A DNA stretch of 64,000 nucleotides. It comes from Filosporella fistucella. Lineage: Eukaryota; Ascomycota; Leotiomycetes; Helotiales. Every line of letters starts with the position of its first letter. The stretch's first letter is position 1. Below the pieces are notes generated by a model. It had not been told where the DNA came from. It worked only from the letters and a program-made list of their open reading frames with translations, and did no database searches. The stretch lies in NCBI GenBank assembly GCA_030077755.1, contig JAQJZZ010000017.1:372001-436000 (forward strand), in the 5' to 3' direction. This document shows, in pieces, positions 15,163 to 24,545 of the stretch. The translations under genes were made by a program, and so were the position numbers.

Positions 15163-16355
15163 GCAGGAACGTAGAAGAATTCTTACGCAGTGACACGGAC
15201 GCGATGAACTTCCTGTTACTATACAAGGCATCAAGAAGCAGCTTCTGGGTGCGAGATATTCTGATGATTCATCAAGAGGCTTTTTCAGTTTCTGATGATC
15301 CCAACTTTTGTAGGCTTGCATTAGACGCTTTTAAGAATGCAAAGGTTATTAAAAACTGTGCATTTATCATTATGCGTATCTTAATTTCCATACGTTTTAA
15401 GTAGCAAATAATATGGTGTAACAGTGGTAACCATTAGACTAGCCAGCCTTGCTCCCATGCAGTTGACAGGCTCCACCAGACCGTGCTCGACGCTGTTGGC
15501 TTATATCAATTCTACAAGGCTGAAGCATGATGGACATCCTGAAGCCTTGTATCTCACTATCACTTTTGCACGTTGAAGCTCATCTCAGACGCTAACTTTA
15601 ATCCTTGTCAAGACTAAAATACTCTACAGAACATGGCATCCATAGGCAATCCCTAGCCGGATTCAAAATTCTACACCCGAACATGAATCCAAATATAATT
15701 CATCCACTATTCATAATCATACCGTGCTTACCTTCGCTCTCCGATGACCAACAAATGCCAGGCTATAGGCAACGGAACTATTCACGGCCAACTGACAAAT
15801 AACGAATATTTCTAACCACACCACATGCAGTTTTTTCGACGTCAAGCTGCTTCAATATGACAACTAAACTGGCAATATCATTGGTTGAGGAGACGAAAAA
15901 TCAAGCTCATCTGCGGTATCTAGCCTATCCAGTCTCGCCAGTCCATTTACCCGAAGCCATCTGAGCAACTAAGTTCCGTGCTCCGACCTTCAATTGGCCG
16001 TCAAACAGCCACAGTCCACACAGCCAACAGCAGCGAGCAGGGGGTCGGCCTCGCTCTTTGCAGAGCCCCGAACTTTATCCCTTTGTAGACTGTCTGGCGA
16101 GACTTGATTCTCCGCCAGTACTGGTGTTGGAGGTATCGGAGTTCAATTTCCATGATGGGTGCCAGATATCTCCTGATAAATAGGACGGTAGGTCGCCGCT
16201 ATTGTTGTCGATACGTTTCATGCTCAAGCTTTCTCTCTCCTACATTTCTCGTTGTCGTCTGCTTACCTCGACTTGAATAACGTCACAGCAAATACAAATC
16301 AGGAGATCACCACCACAGCACCATCTCTGCCATTGATCATCGTGAAAATCCAAAA
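15163..16355. other. Intergenic region, 1.2 kb
   Basis: Lies between the PP2A-C stop and the seven-TM gene. The right third (about 16080-16355) is likely promoter and 5' UTR, with pyrimidine-rich stretches before the ATG. Short ORFs here lack codon logic or splice partners. Nothing else recognised. Confidence 0.5.
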
Positions 16356-17532
16356 ATGTCAGCTCCAGGCGCAGTAAGTTCTTGTCCTTCGAATTGTTAT
16401 TCTAGCTGTTAATGTTTGCAAGGCGCCAAGTAAACATGGCCCATATCTCACTCCATATGCTGGATTGGGAGGAGCACCAACGAAATCTCTAGATGTCCCC
16501 GTTACGTCTGTCTTTCTCGTTCTCTTTCTTCTTGGAGCAATCGCCCATATGACCATCCTTCAAGTCAATCTTAAAAGAGGAAAGAAATTTATCATGTCTG
16601 GTCTACTATTCGGTTTCTGCATGTCACGTATTGTGACCTGCGTCATGCGTCTGGTATGGACTACACACTTGACCAATATCTCCGTCGCAATAGCAGCACA
16701 AATCTTCGTTTCAGCAGGCGTACTGCTACTCTTCATCGTCAATCTCATCTTCGCTCAGCGAATTATTCGAGCTGCGCATCCTCATATCGGCTGGGCCAGG
16801 ACCTTTTCTTGGGCTTTCAAACTCTACTATGCCAGTATCGTGGTTATGCTTATTGCTCTCATCACTTGCACTGTCCAGAGTTTCTACACTCTCTCCAAGA
16901 ATACTCGACGAATTGATAGGGATGTCCAGCTTGTAGGCTCGACCTACTTTGCGGTAGCAGCCTTCCTACCTATTCTTCTCCTCCTCTTCGCCGTTATCAT
17001 CCCCAAGCAATCCCGCGTTGAAAAATTCGGAGAAGGCCGTTTCAGAACAAAGATCTACATTATCGTCATCACCTCTGTTCTGCTCACTCTCGGCGCAGCC
17101 TTCCGCTCTGGTACTGCCTATGTCCCTCGCCTGAGAAGCAACCCAGCTTGGTATCATTCGAAAGCCTGTTTCTACATCTTCAATTTTGTCGTCGAGATCC
17201 TCGTCGTGGCTCTGTTTGCTGCCATTCGAGTGGACAAGCGATTCCATGTGCCAAATGGAAGTCATGCACCAGGTGATTACAGCCGTAAGGTTGGGGCAGA
17301 GGGAGAAGAGAAGTCTGTAGAGAGGAGACCAAGCTTTCTGGACAGGGTGTTGAGTGAGGAAGAGGTATTTGATGAACAGCCAGAAAGCAGTGATGAGGAG
17401 TCACACAGGAGACGAGACTTGGAGATGGGAAATAAACATATTGAGAATGGTGTTGCGCCTCTACATACTCAACATCAATCACCGGAGCAAGAAAAGTTGG
17501 AAGCTGTCAAGCCGACTGAAGGAACAAAGTGA
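16356..17532 (+). CDS. Seven-transmembrane protein of fungal DUF3112 type
   Basis: Integral membrane protein of unknown function; relatives in fungi are often labelled as receptor-like (family C GPCR-like) without proof. Exon 1 is only 18 nt (16356-16373, MSAPGA); exon 2 is 16423-17532; 375 residues. Seven hydrophobic segments are visible, starting with VTSVFLVLFLLGAIAHMTIL (about 33-52) and ending with CFYIFNFVVEILVVALFAAI. Between helices there are conserved-looking basic loops (QVNLKRGKKF, RRIDRDVQL). A soluble acidic C-terminal tail of ~100 residues (RVLSEEEVFDEQPESSDEE) should face one side of the membrane. The family name is recalled from the LGGAPTKSLDVP and NPAWYHSKACFY segments. Confidence 0.8.
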
Positions 17533-18598
17533 ATGATTGACTGTATTCGTCAGGTTTGGGCTCTTAAGGTGTTTGTAATAGTACACATGGTTGCGTGGCG
17601 TTTAAGATACCTAGCATTGCGTTTAGCGTTTTCGATTTTACACATAGACAACACGGGTTCTGTACAGCACCGAATAGGATGATAGGCAATAAGTAGTCCT
17701 ATCAATGTAATATAATTATTCAATCGCTTCTCATCCTGCCTCTTTGCAATCTGTATTTTTATGAAGGAGTCTAACGCTTTAGCACAACTGCCTTCTTGTC
17801 ATCCAGGTTCCTGAGATCTCCCCAGAATATTTCCGAGCTAATTTGATTCTGTATAGTGACAATTATATCGTTCCCTCCCCTTTTCCAACCGCTTATTGAT
17901 CTGTTGCCAACTGAAAATTTTCAACCTCAACATCACTCATCTCCACAACATACACATACAACTATAACATTTTCTTGCTCTCACACTAGTATATTCCATT
18001 GTACAGCACTCAAAAATGAGCCATGAGTTTGTCAACCCTTTGAATTCTTGACTTGTTCCTGTCATCACTATGGTATCAACTTTTCTCTACCTTGATCAGA
18101 CAACCTTTTCTGGAGCAAGAATCGGATGGCTTCCTAAGATATTTTGCAGCTCCCAATCTCCATTAATTCTTCTCTATTTAGTATTTGATCATATATACTT
18201 ATCAATTTTCACTTACAAGTTCTTCGAGTCCAACGGATCTTCGAGGGCTGGGTCGCCATGTCAATTCTTGGCGCTGCCGTTCAACTATGGCGTCCAGCTT
18301 TCGAGAACAAGGAGACATACAACAAAATAGACATGGTGCCGATATGTAGTAGGGCTCGGGATGTATATTGGGCGAACAATGTACCCAAGAATGTATACCT
18401 CTCCTCTGTAACTCTTTCCCTACCTTTGTACAGATCATCGAGTCACCTGACGCTTACCCTTGTGACGCCGAGACTTCGTGCATGCGTAATTTCTCACCAC
18501 AGCTATAGACTCACCCCCAAAACTCGTTCACATAATAATTCCTAGATACGCACCTACACCGCACACCACCATCAAGGGCCCGTTTGCCGTTGCTCGAG
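17533..18598. other. Intergenic region, 1.07 kb
   Basis: Tandem gap holding the seven-TM gene 3' flank and the upstream region of the FAR1-type gene. A 95-codon ATG ORF at 18258-18545 could be an upstream ORF in a long 5' leader but shows no domain-like content. No repeat or RNA gene recognised. Confidence 0.45.
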
Positions 18599-20191
18599 AT
18601 GTCGCTCCCTCCTCAAGACAATACGCGCTCCTCATTCTCGACCTCCAATCCAAATGGCGTAGGCCAATTCACGCACGTCTTCCCCGCCAAAAACACTCCC
18701 TCCTCTGACCCTCGCCGAATGCCAGCATGGCCACCAGCTGATGCTCATCGACGTCCTACCCAAGGTGGTATTCGTCCCCCAGGTCAGGTTCCCCAAGCTC
18801 AGGTTCACAAGTCGCCATATGCTACTCCCTACGCTGCGAACCTCACCCAAGAGCCCAGCGCTGCGCGTCAAAATGGAAATATCGGCGTTTCTGCAGAGCA
18901 GCAGATTGCGCAAGGTGTCTTGAGCAATTCCGCTGCTGGTTCTGGATCCAACACCCCGCAACGACGTCCCCCACCACTGGGCACGACAATTCATATGCCT
19001 CCTCATGGCGCGTCTCAAAACCAATCCATGAGCGTGAACCACTCCCTGAACTCGATCCCGTCTATCATGCAAGCTCAGCGCCAGTCTCAAAACGCGTCGC
19101 CTGCTTTGCAAAACTCCGGTGTCCAGAGACCTCCTCTGAATGCTTCCCCAGGCAATGCCAACCAAGGCGCAAGACCACAAGAGAGCTCCCCAAATAATGG
19201 CAATGGAAACGGCAATGGTAACAGCAATGGCGCAGCTCAAGATCTTTCTCTTATTGATCCTCAACTGGATATTGATTCATCACTCCATAGCCCTGCTCTT
19301 GCTCAGCCAAATGCCCCAATCCCAGAAGTCGTCCAAGGCGAAATGCTTTCTCCTCCCCCTGGTGGACAATTCCCAACCTTCGAGGCCCTCTTCGCATTTG
19401 CACAAGCTCATGCTCTTGCTCATGGTTATGCCTTCGTCATCGGTCGCTCCAAGCGTGACAATCGTGGCCTGAAGAAGGTCTTCCTGATCTGTGATCGTGG
19501 CGGACAAAACAAGGAGAAGGTTCCAGGCGAACAACGTCAACGGAAGACTAAGTCCCGAAAATGTGGTTGTGAGTTTGGTGTCTTTGGACTGGAAAACAAG
19601 GCTGCTTGGTTGTTGAGAGGTCGAATTGATGGAGAGCATTTGACGCATAATCATCCACCAAGTGAGAGTCCAACTGAGCATCCTGGTGCGAGAAAGCTGG
19701 ATCCAAAGGCTATTGCTGCTGTCAAGGCTCTGGAAGAGAATGGTATGTTTTTAAGTATGTTATATTTGAATCGACTAACATACACAGGTGTCTCCGTAAA
19801 GGAAACACTCGAGATCCTCCACCGTGAGAACCCAACTGTCCGCTATCTCCCAAGAGACATCTACAACGCCCGCGCCGCCATCAAGCGAGACCCCTCTCGT
19901 GTCGAGGCTACGGCTATGGAGCAACTCCCCACCTTCTACAAAAAGCCTCCACTTACCTTCGAAGAGAAGCTACGTGCTGAACTTCGCACTGAGGTCGCCA
20001 ATGCACAAGCCAAGGTCGAGGAGGTCAAGGAGATGTGGAAGAAGGAGGTTGAGGAGCTCAAGGAACAGATCAGACAAAAGGATAAGCAGATCCAGAAGTT
20101 TGAGATGTTTATTGATATCTGCAACGAGCGTGTCATGGTTCAGCGGGAGAGACTGGCTGAGGGCGAGGGAGCTGGTAGTGCTTCTGGCTAA
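18599..20191 (+). CDS. FAR1-type (WRKY-GCM1 zinc fold) DNA-binding domain protein
   Basis: Probable nuclear DNA-binding protein. Exons 18599-19742 and 19788-20191 (515 residues). The first ~250 residues are Pro/Gln/Asn/Ser-rich and disordered, including an Asn-Gly run. A FAR1-type domain (about 258-360) follows: FPTFEALFAFAQAHAL, then candidate zinc ligands Cys in FLICDRG, Cys pair in KCGCEFG, and the terminal HNH in LTHNHPP. A C-terminal coiled coil (about 440-500, rich in Lys/Glu) suggests dimerisation. No MULE transposase domain is present, unlike many FAR1 proteins derived from Mutator-like elements. The 45-nt intron is a multiple of three without stops; GTATGT and CTAAC...CAG signals support removal. 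Start is the ATG before SLPPQD. Confidence 0.85.
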   Translation: MSLPPQDNTRSSFSTSNPNGVGQFTHVFPAKNTPSSDPRRMPAWPPADAHRRPTQGGIRPPGQVPQAQVHKSPYATPYAANLTQEPSAARQNGNIGVSAEQQIAQGVLSNSAAGSGSNTPQRRPPPLGTTIHMPPHGASQNQSMSVNHSLNSIPSIMQAQRQSQNASPALQNSGVQRPPLNASPGNANQGARPQESSPNNGNGNGNGNSNGAAQDLSLIDPQLDIDSSLHSPALAQPNAPIPEVVQGEMLSPPPGGQFPTFEALFAFAQAHALAHGYAFVIGRSKRDNRGLKKVFLICDRGGQNKEKVPGEQRQRKTKSRKCGCEFGVFGLENKAAWLLRGRIDGEHLTHNHPPSESPTEHPGARKLDPKAIAAVKALEENGMFLSMLYLNRLTYTGVSVKETLEILHRENPTVRYLPRDIYNARAAIKRDPSRVEATAMEQLPTFYKKPPLTFEEKLRAELRTEVANAQAKVEEVKEMWKKEVEELKEQIRQKDKQIQKFEMFIDICNERVMVQRERLAEGEGAGSASG

Positions 20192-20473
20192 TTGTCTCTT
20201 CATATCAGCACCGCTCTTTTTCTGTCTGCTCTTCACCCTATTTCGGACCTGAGGATTACCCTTAGCTGTTATACGGCGTTCTGTGGCGGCATACTGCATA
20301 AATCTGTTTTCCTATTTCTTTCATCTGCTTTTCATGCGAGGCGTTTATGAGGAAGTCGGTTAAAAGGCGTACCTGGCGTAGGGTCTATGTGGAACAATCT
20401 GCTATGATCGCCATGAGGATTACTGCTCTACTCTTATTAGAGAGTCTGTTATGATTGCTTGGCTTTGCATTTA

Positions 20474-20848
20474 TCATGAGGAATTCTGACTTTTGTTGTG
20501 GCTGTTGCGAAGGCAGCAACTCGTGTGTAACAGATAGGTCTTGAGGGATGCTTCATTGATCACAGATGAATGAATGAATGAATAAATAATGATTTTCAAT
20601 CTTCTGGTTTCAATGTGGTGTTTTGAGTTTGATGTCGTGAGACAGATACACGTGCATAATATTTGGTGTCGAAGATCGGTTCCCCCTTTTCTTTCTCGCT
20701 TAGCGAACTCTACCTTGAATAAGCTCATGCTGCGTTGACAAGAACTATCACTGCCTATATCATATCCGACATAGCTAGGAAAGATGATGAGCAATAATGC
20801 AATCGATAATAAAGCAGTGGATTTCAATACAGTCTTTAGATTAGCCAT
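20474..20848 (-). CDS. Doubtful small ORF with signal-like N-terminus
   Basis: A 124-codon ATG ORF whose first ~28 residues form a hydrophobic, signal-peptide-like stretch (TALLSIALLLIIFPS). The remainder has several Cys but poor codon logic, and it crosses the GAAT microsatellite. It sits in a convergent gap next to an AT-rich tract. It could be a short secreted protein, or chance; I favour chance. Confidence 0.15.
   Translation of the reverse strand: MANLKTVLKSTALLSIALLLIIFPSYVGYDIGSDSSCQRSMSLFKVEFAKRERKGGTDLRHQILCTCICLTTSNSKHHIETRRLKIIIYSFIHSSVINEASLKTYLLHTSCCLRNSHNKSQNSS
20567..20590. repeat. GAAT tetranucleotide microsatellite
   Basis: Short run of about five GAAT/AAAT units in the 3' flank of the FAR1-type gene. 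Confidence 0.7.
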
Positions 20849-21070
20849 GTCTAGCTAAAATAGAAAGTGTGATTGTTATCGATAATGAGGCATCTAGTTT
20901 TAGATAAGTAGAGCTAGAATATAACCAGGTGGATATACTCACAGAGCTATTATCTCTTAATATTTACTTAGATAGTCCAAGATAATCCGACGCCTTCTTT
21001 ATTTACCTTGTATCTTTTACCTACTATTCCTATAATATTATTATCTATCTTCTCACGGAATTGAGTGACG
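20840..21070. repeat. AT-rich TA-dense tract, possible decayed repeat
   Basis: Visibly richer in TA dinucleotides and AT than its neighbours, with motifs such as ctattatctctta and ataatattattatctatc. This resembles repeat remnants altered by repeat-induced point mutation, but no coding remnant is left to identify an element. Low confidence. Confidence 0.3.
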
Positions 21071-21307
21071 CATTAGCATTAATATCACAATCACGTAAAC
21101 AAATCATTTATTGAAACCCCATCTATTGGAATGCAAACTATGATGAGATGACAACCCCAATCCAAGCAAAAGATCCAACTCGGGAACCAAATCCCAGAGA
21201 ATTTCCACCGAGAAAGAGAGATCCACCATATGTACAAGCCCGAGCCCAATGCAATAAAAAATTGCTGGGATAGAGGGAAAGTTTGATGATCGTGTATCGT
21301 CTATCGT

Positions 21308-21680
21308 GCATTTCGTAACTGAGAAAAGAAAAAGAATCGAGGAAAGCCAGCGACTGTGCAAATCAGATCATGGTCTTCGCAAGAAGATCATTCATCAGAG
21401 CAGAGCTCAAAAGAGAGCTGCAAAACTTTTCTGTCATCAAAGATCAGTAGATCCAGAGAACATATCATAACCGAGAGAAATGGAATCGAGAAGAGCAAGC
21501 GACTTTGCAAACGGAGTTATGTTCTTCCAAGAAGGTCATCATCCTTTAATGCAGAGCTTCAAAGAGCTGCAAAGCTTTCTGTCATCGAATCTCAGTGTAT
21601 ATGTGTATCGTGTGCCTTGTAATAGCAAATCGTGGGTATCGTGTCGATCGTATTTCGGAAATTGCGAGCAAAGAAATGAG
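21308..21680. repeat. Diverged tandem repeat, two full units plus a partial third
   Basis: Unit 1 (about 21308-21451) and unit 2 (about 21459-21600) share the ordered blocks gaatcgag, agc-agcgact-tgcaaa, tcttc-caagaag-tcat, gcagagct, agagctgcaaa and tttctgtcatc. A third partial match to the unit start lies at about 21636-21680. Units differ by substitutions and small indels. Located in the probable 3' UTR of the adjacent minus-strand gene. Confidence 0.75.
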
Positions 21681-21775
21681 TGCTTCTGTGAGTGAATGAA
21701 AAGGCCGAGATGGCGGAAATAGTACAAAGTTGACAGTTACACAAGTAGTGCCTTGAGATGCATGCATATGCTTTC

Positions 21776-23612
21776 TCACTTGAGACGAATGGTTAGTGTC
21801 GAGCCCTTCTTATGAGCGGGAGTGCCAGTAACGTTACGCTCTCCTTTCTTGCTCTGCTCGTACCGACGTGCCATATCGTTCAAATCTTCACTCTCTTCAT
21901 CGGTCTTGTCCCGCTTGACCGCATAGCTTTTTTGGGGGGGGCTGGCGCTCCTTTCTGGAGACTTTGACCTTCTTTGCAGTGTGTTTGACTGGAGGGGAAC
22001 CATTCTTCTTTCGCGAAACAGTCGTGAACTTGGCATCATTTTCCTGCTTCTGTTTCGTCAAGAGTTGTTCCTGTCGGACATACTCCTCGTAGGTCATTTC
22101 TTCCTCGTCGGACGGCTCCTCTGCGGTTGTTGAAGTTGTTAGGCTTGGATCTTCAAGGTCTGTTGCGGCATCTGAGGTGACGATCAAGCTTCTCTCCTCG
22201 ATGAATCCTTCTGGCTCCAAAATACTCTCCACGTATGCAATAATATCCGTGGTAGGAACCTTTTTCTGTCCAGTGACCCAATCTAGTTTTTCTCTGGTTT
22301 CCGCAATGGCATGGAAAGCAGTATTTCCGGCCCATCTCCAGAAGCCAATTCCTCGCATGGTTATCTCATCCTCTTCTCGCTTCATAATATCCAAGTCCTC
22401 ACGAACAGCAGCAACTAGCTTGATAATCAAGGTTTTGCGTTCTTTGCTATTTTTCTTGGCGTGGACAAGAGGGACACCGAGACGGACAAATATATCTTTA
22501 GTCGTGTCATCATATTCCTTGGGCTTGTGGGGTGGTGACTTGGAATCAAATCTGCGCGAACTTCCATCGGTTGGAGTATAGAGAGTCTTCAAGGTGCGAC
22601 GCTGCCTGGGTGTCATATCTTGTATAGACTTTGCAGCTTTATTGGAAAGATGTACGACACCTGGGCTGTCTTCTTCCTTGCCTTGCTCACCTGCAGCAAC
22701 ACCCGGACGAATAGCACATGACTCTATACCGGAAGTGTGGTGGTCAGGACTATAGCCACCTGCCCAAGCTCCTTTATTGTCGTGGACAATGAGATGTATA
22801 GCTTCACTGACGAAGTCTAGCTGCTCATTGGGGAAAGATTCCATAGATAAAGCCTTAGCAGCAGCAGCACTTGATTTCTTCATTTTCTTTTTCTGGCGCT
22901 TGGTTAACTTCTTCTCAACTTTAGTATTGCCCTCAATAGTCTCTGAACCTGATTCGGTTATTTCTGTCGTAGAAGCGCCATCTGTTCCCGTGGAGTTTCG
23001 ACGTTCGTTTTCAAAGGAGCTGACCTTCGTTGCTGGCAGCGGTTTCACCCCATCAATCTCTGCAACTTCGCGGACGAGTTTAAGAATCTCCTTGTGGCGT
23101 GTATGGTGCGTCTCGTCTGAAGTATTGCAACTACATCATTGTTAGTTAATGCTGGTAGAATCTATTCATGGAACTGTACCCAAAACATTCGTGCCCCTTG
23201 CCTATTGAACATTGTTAGTACTCGTTCGTTCAGGAAGTCCGGAGGGAAGGGGGTTCCGCGGCCGATCACGCTCCTAACGTCGAGGATTTACTTACCCACA
23301 AAGTGTAATTGTTGATGAAAGCGATAGCATGGCTCAACATGCTTACCAATGCAAGTCGTCCTAGCTCGAGAATCTACGCCATTGTTAGTTTGTATCACAA
23401 TGATGTCTAAAGAATAGTTGTACTGTGCAAAGGAGTAGCGCAAACTCCACAATGGTGCTCTGTCGATCCGTCAGTCAGCGTATCTGGACAATTGCTACGA
23501 AACTCATGAGGAACAAACCCAATCCTGGAGAATCCTCCCATTTATAAAGGCCGGAGCCTTTGAATAGTCTTGATTCCGGCGCAATAGTCGACCAATTGAT
23601 GTTGTACGCCAT
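21776..23612 (-). CDS. Unrecognised protein with N-terminal Cys/His module; frame disrupted near C-terminus
   Basis: Exons (minus): 23612-23519, 23459-23424, 23373-23296, 23201-23180, then 23130 to 21776. The four small exons encode a Cys/His cluster (residues ~33-78: HHCGVC, Cys51, Cys59, GKGHECFGC) that could bind zinc. It is followed by RHKEILKLVREVAEIDG, a basic stretch (KLTKRQKKKMKK) and a conserved-looking core (RQRRTLKTLYTP; IFVRLGVPLV; WRWAGNTAFHAIAETREKLDWVTGQ). Near the end, a run of eight C and six A (about 21931-21944) puts the reading frame one base off from the tail DLNDMARRYEQSKKGERNVTGTP...TIRLK, which ends at 21776. Either one base is extra in the run, or a weak 46-nt intron (22000-21955, donor GTTCCC) restores phase and gives ~512 residues. 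Function unknown. Confidence 0.8.
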
Positions 23613-24545
23613 AGCGAGCGACTTGGGGGAAGGATCAAAAAGAAATTCAAAACGGGTTTGAACCCCAGCCTGCGTAGGCGTAATAATTAGCTACTCCGCG
23701 AATGCCAGAGAGATCACAAAGAAGCAAATGGAAAGAAGACAGGGCACGAGGAAGAAAGGTGCCCTCAAGATCGTGGATGGTACCCGAAGGCAACGCGGTA
23801 CTGACTCGATCTCCTTGGAGATTGTTTTGGTGGCCTCGAAGCTGAAGAAACTTACAATGGGAGGTAGAATGAAGCCTATGCAAGGACTTGAGCAATGAAA
23901 GGTGGCAAGTATTGTTCCCGTTGCAAGGGTTGTGTGATTGATCGAAAGATGAATCTTGGGATTGAGGTTGATGTTGTCAACCATCGAGATCGCCTAGGCT
24001 CGAGTATGTAGTTTGTATCTGGGGATTACCCGAACTACCACGCACCGAAGTCGAGCTAAATTTGATATGAGGTAATGAGAGCTGGTGAATGCTTTGAAAT
24101 AAGCTTCCGAAAATTGAATAATGAAGCAATTGTAGACCTCGAGATCTGGAGTAGATCAACTCTGCATCTAGAGATGGGATCTCCCGTCTCGATATCCATG
24201 AAGAGACAGGATGACGGAGAGGAATGACATCCGTTTGCAGACAGGTGCATTTCACCGCTACACCACAACTTGCACTGCAGCGGCTTCTTACTTCTCTCCA
24301 AACACTAGATCTCCAATCGTCGAACTTACCGAATGTATCGTCACAATTGCAGTCCTCTACTAGCACAGGAGAGAAGGTTGATATTATATAAGACATTTGG
24401 AGAAGCCACTCCATCATTCAAAATTCCACCGCCAAAATTACTTTTCGTGTGAGCTTTTGATGTTCCGCGGTCAAGTTGATTACTCGCTGTTGCTTTGCGT
24501 CCATTTTGTGTTGAAACATGAGGATCGCTTGCAAGACCTATTGAG
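23613..24545. other. Intergenic region, 0.93 kb
   Basis: Between the 3' end of EGT1 and the start of the Cys/His-rich gene, both on the minus strand, so it should hold the latter's promoter. A minus-strand segment at about 24244-24275 resembles a tRNA D-arm/A-box but lacks a B-box. A 146-codon minus ORF (23977-24417) has no recognisable content. Confidence 0.4.

Larger units (their letters stand above)
20192..21775. other. Convergent intergenic region, 1.6 kb, with repeats
   Basis: Between the stop codons of the FAR1-type gene (+) and the Cys/His-rich gene (-). It holds a GAAT microsatellite near 20567-20590, an AT-rich tract at about 20840-21070, and a diverged tandem repeat at about 21308-21680. 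Most of the right part may be 3' UTR of the minus-strand gene. Confidence 0.5.

Noticed and set aside
18258..18545. 95-codon ATG ORF upstream of the FAR1-type gene
   Set aside because: No domain content or splice partner; at most an upstream ORF in a leader, which cannot be shown from sequence.
18599..20191. FAR1-type gene as part of a Mutator-like transposon
   Set aside because: No transposase domain, no terminal inverted repeats seen in the flanks, and the gene has a normal spliced structure.
23640..23700. Possible tRNA suggested by gggtttgaacccc
   Set aside because: The B-box-like match lacks a properly spaced A-box and a foldable cloverleaf on either strand.
23977..24417. 146-codon minus ORF between EGT1 and the Cys/His gene
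   Set aside because: No recognisable motifs, uneven composition, and no supporting splice or start context.
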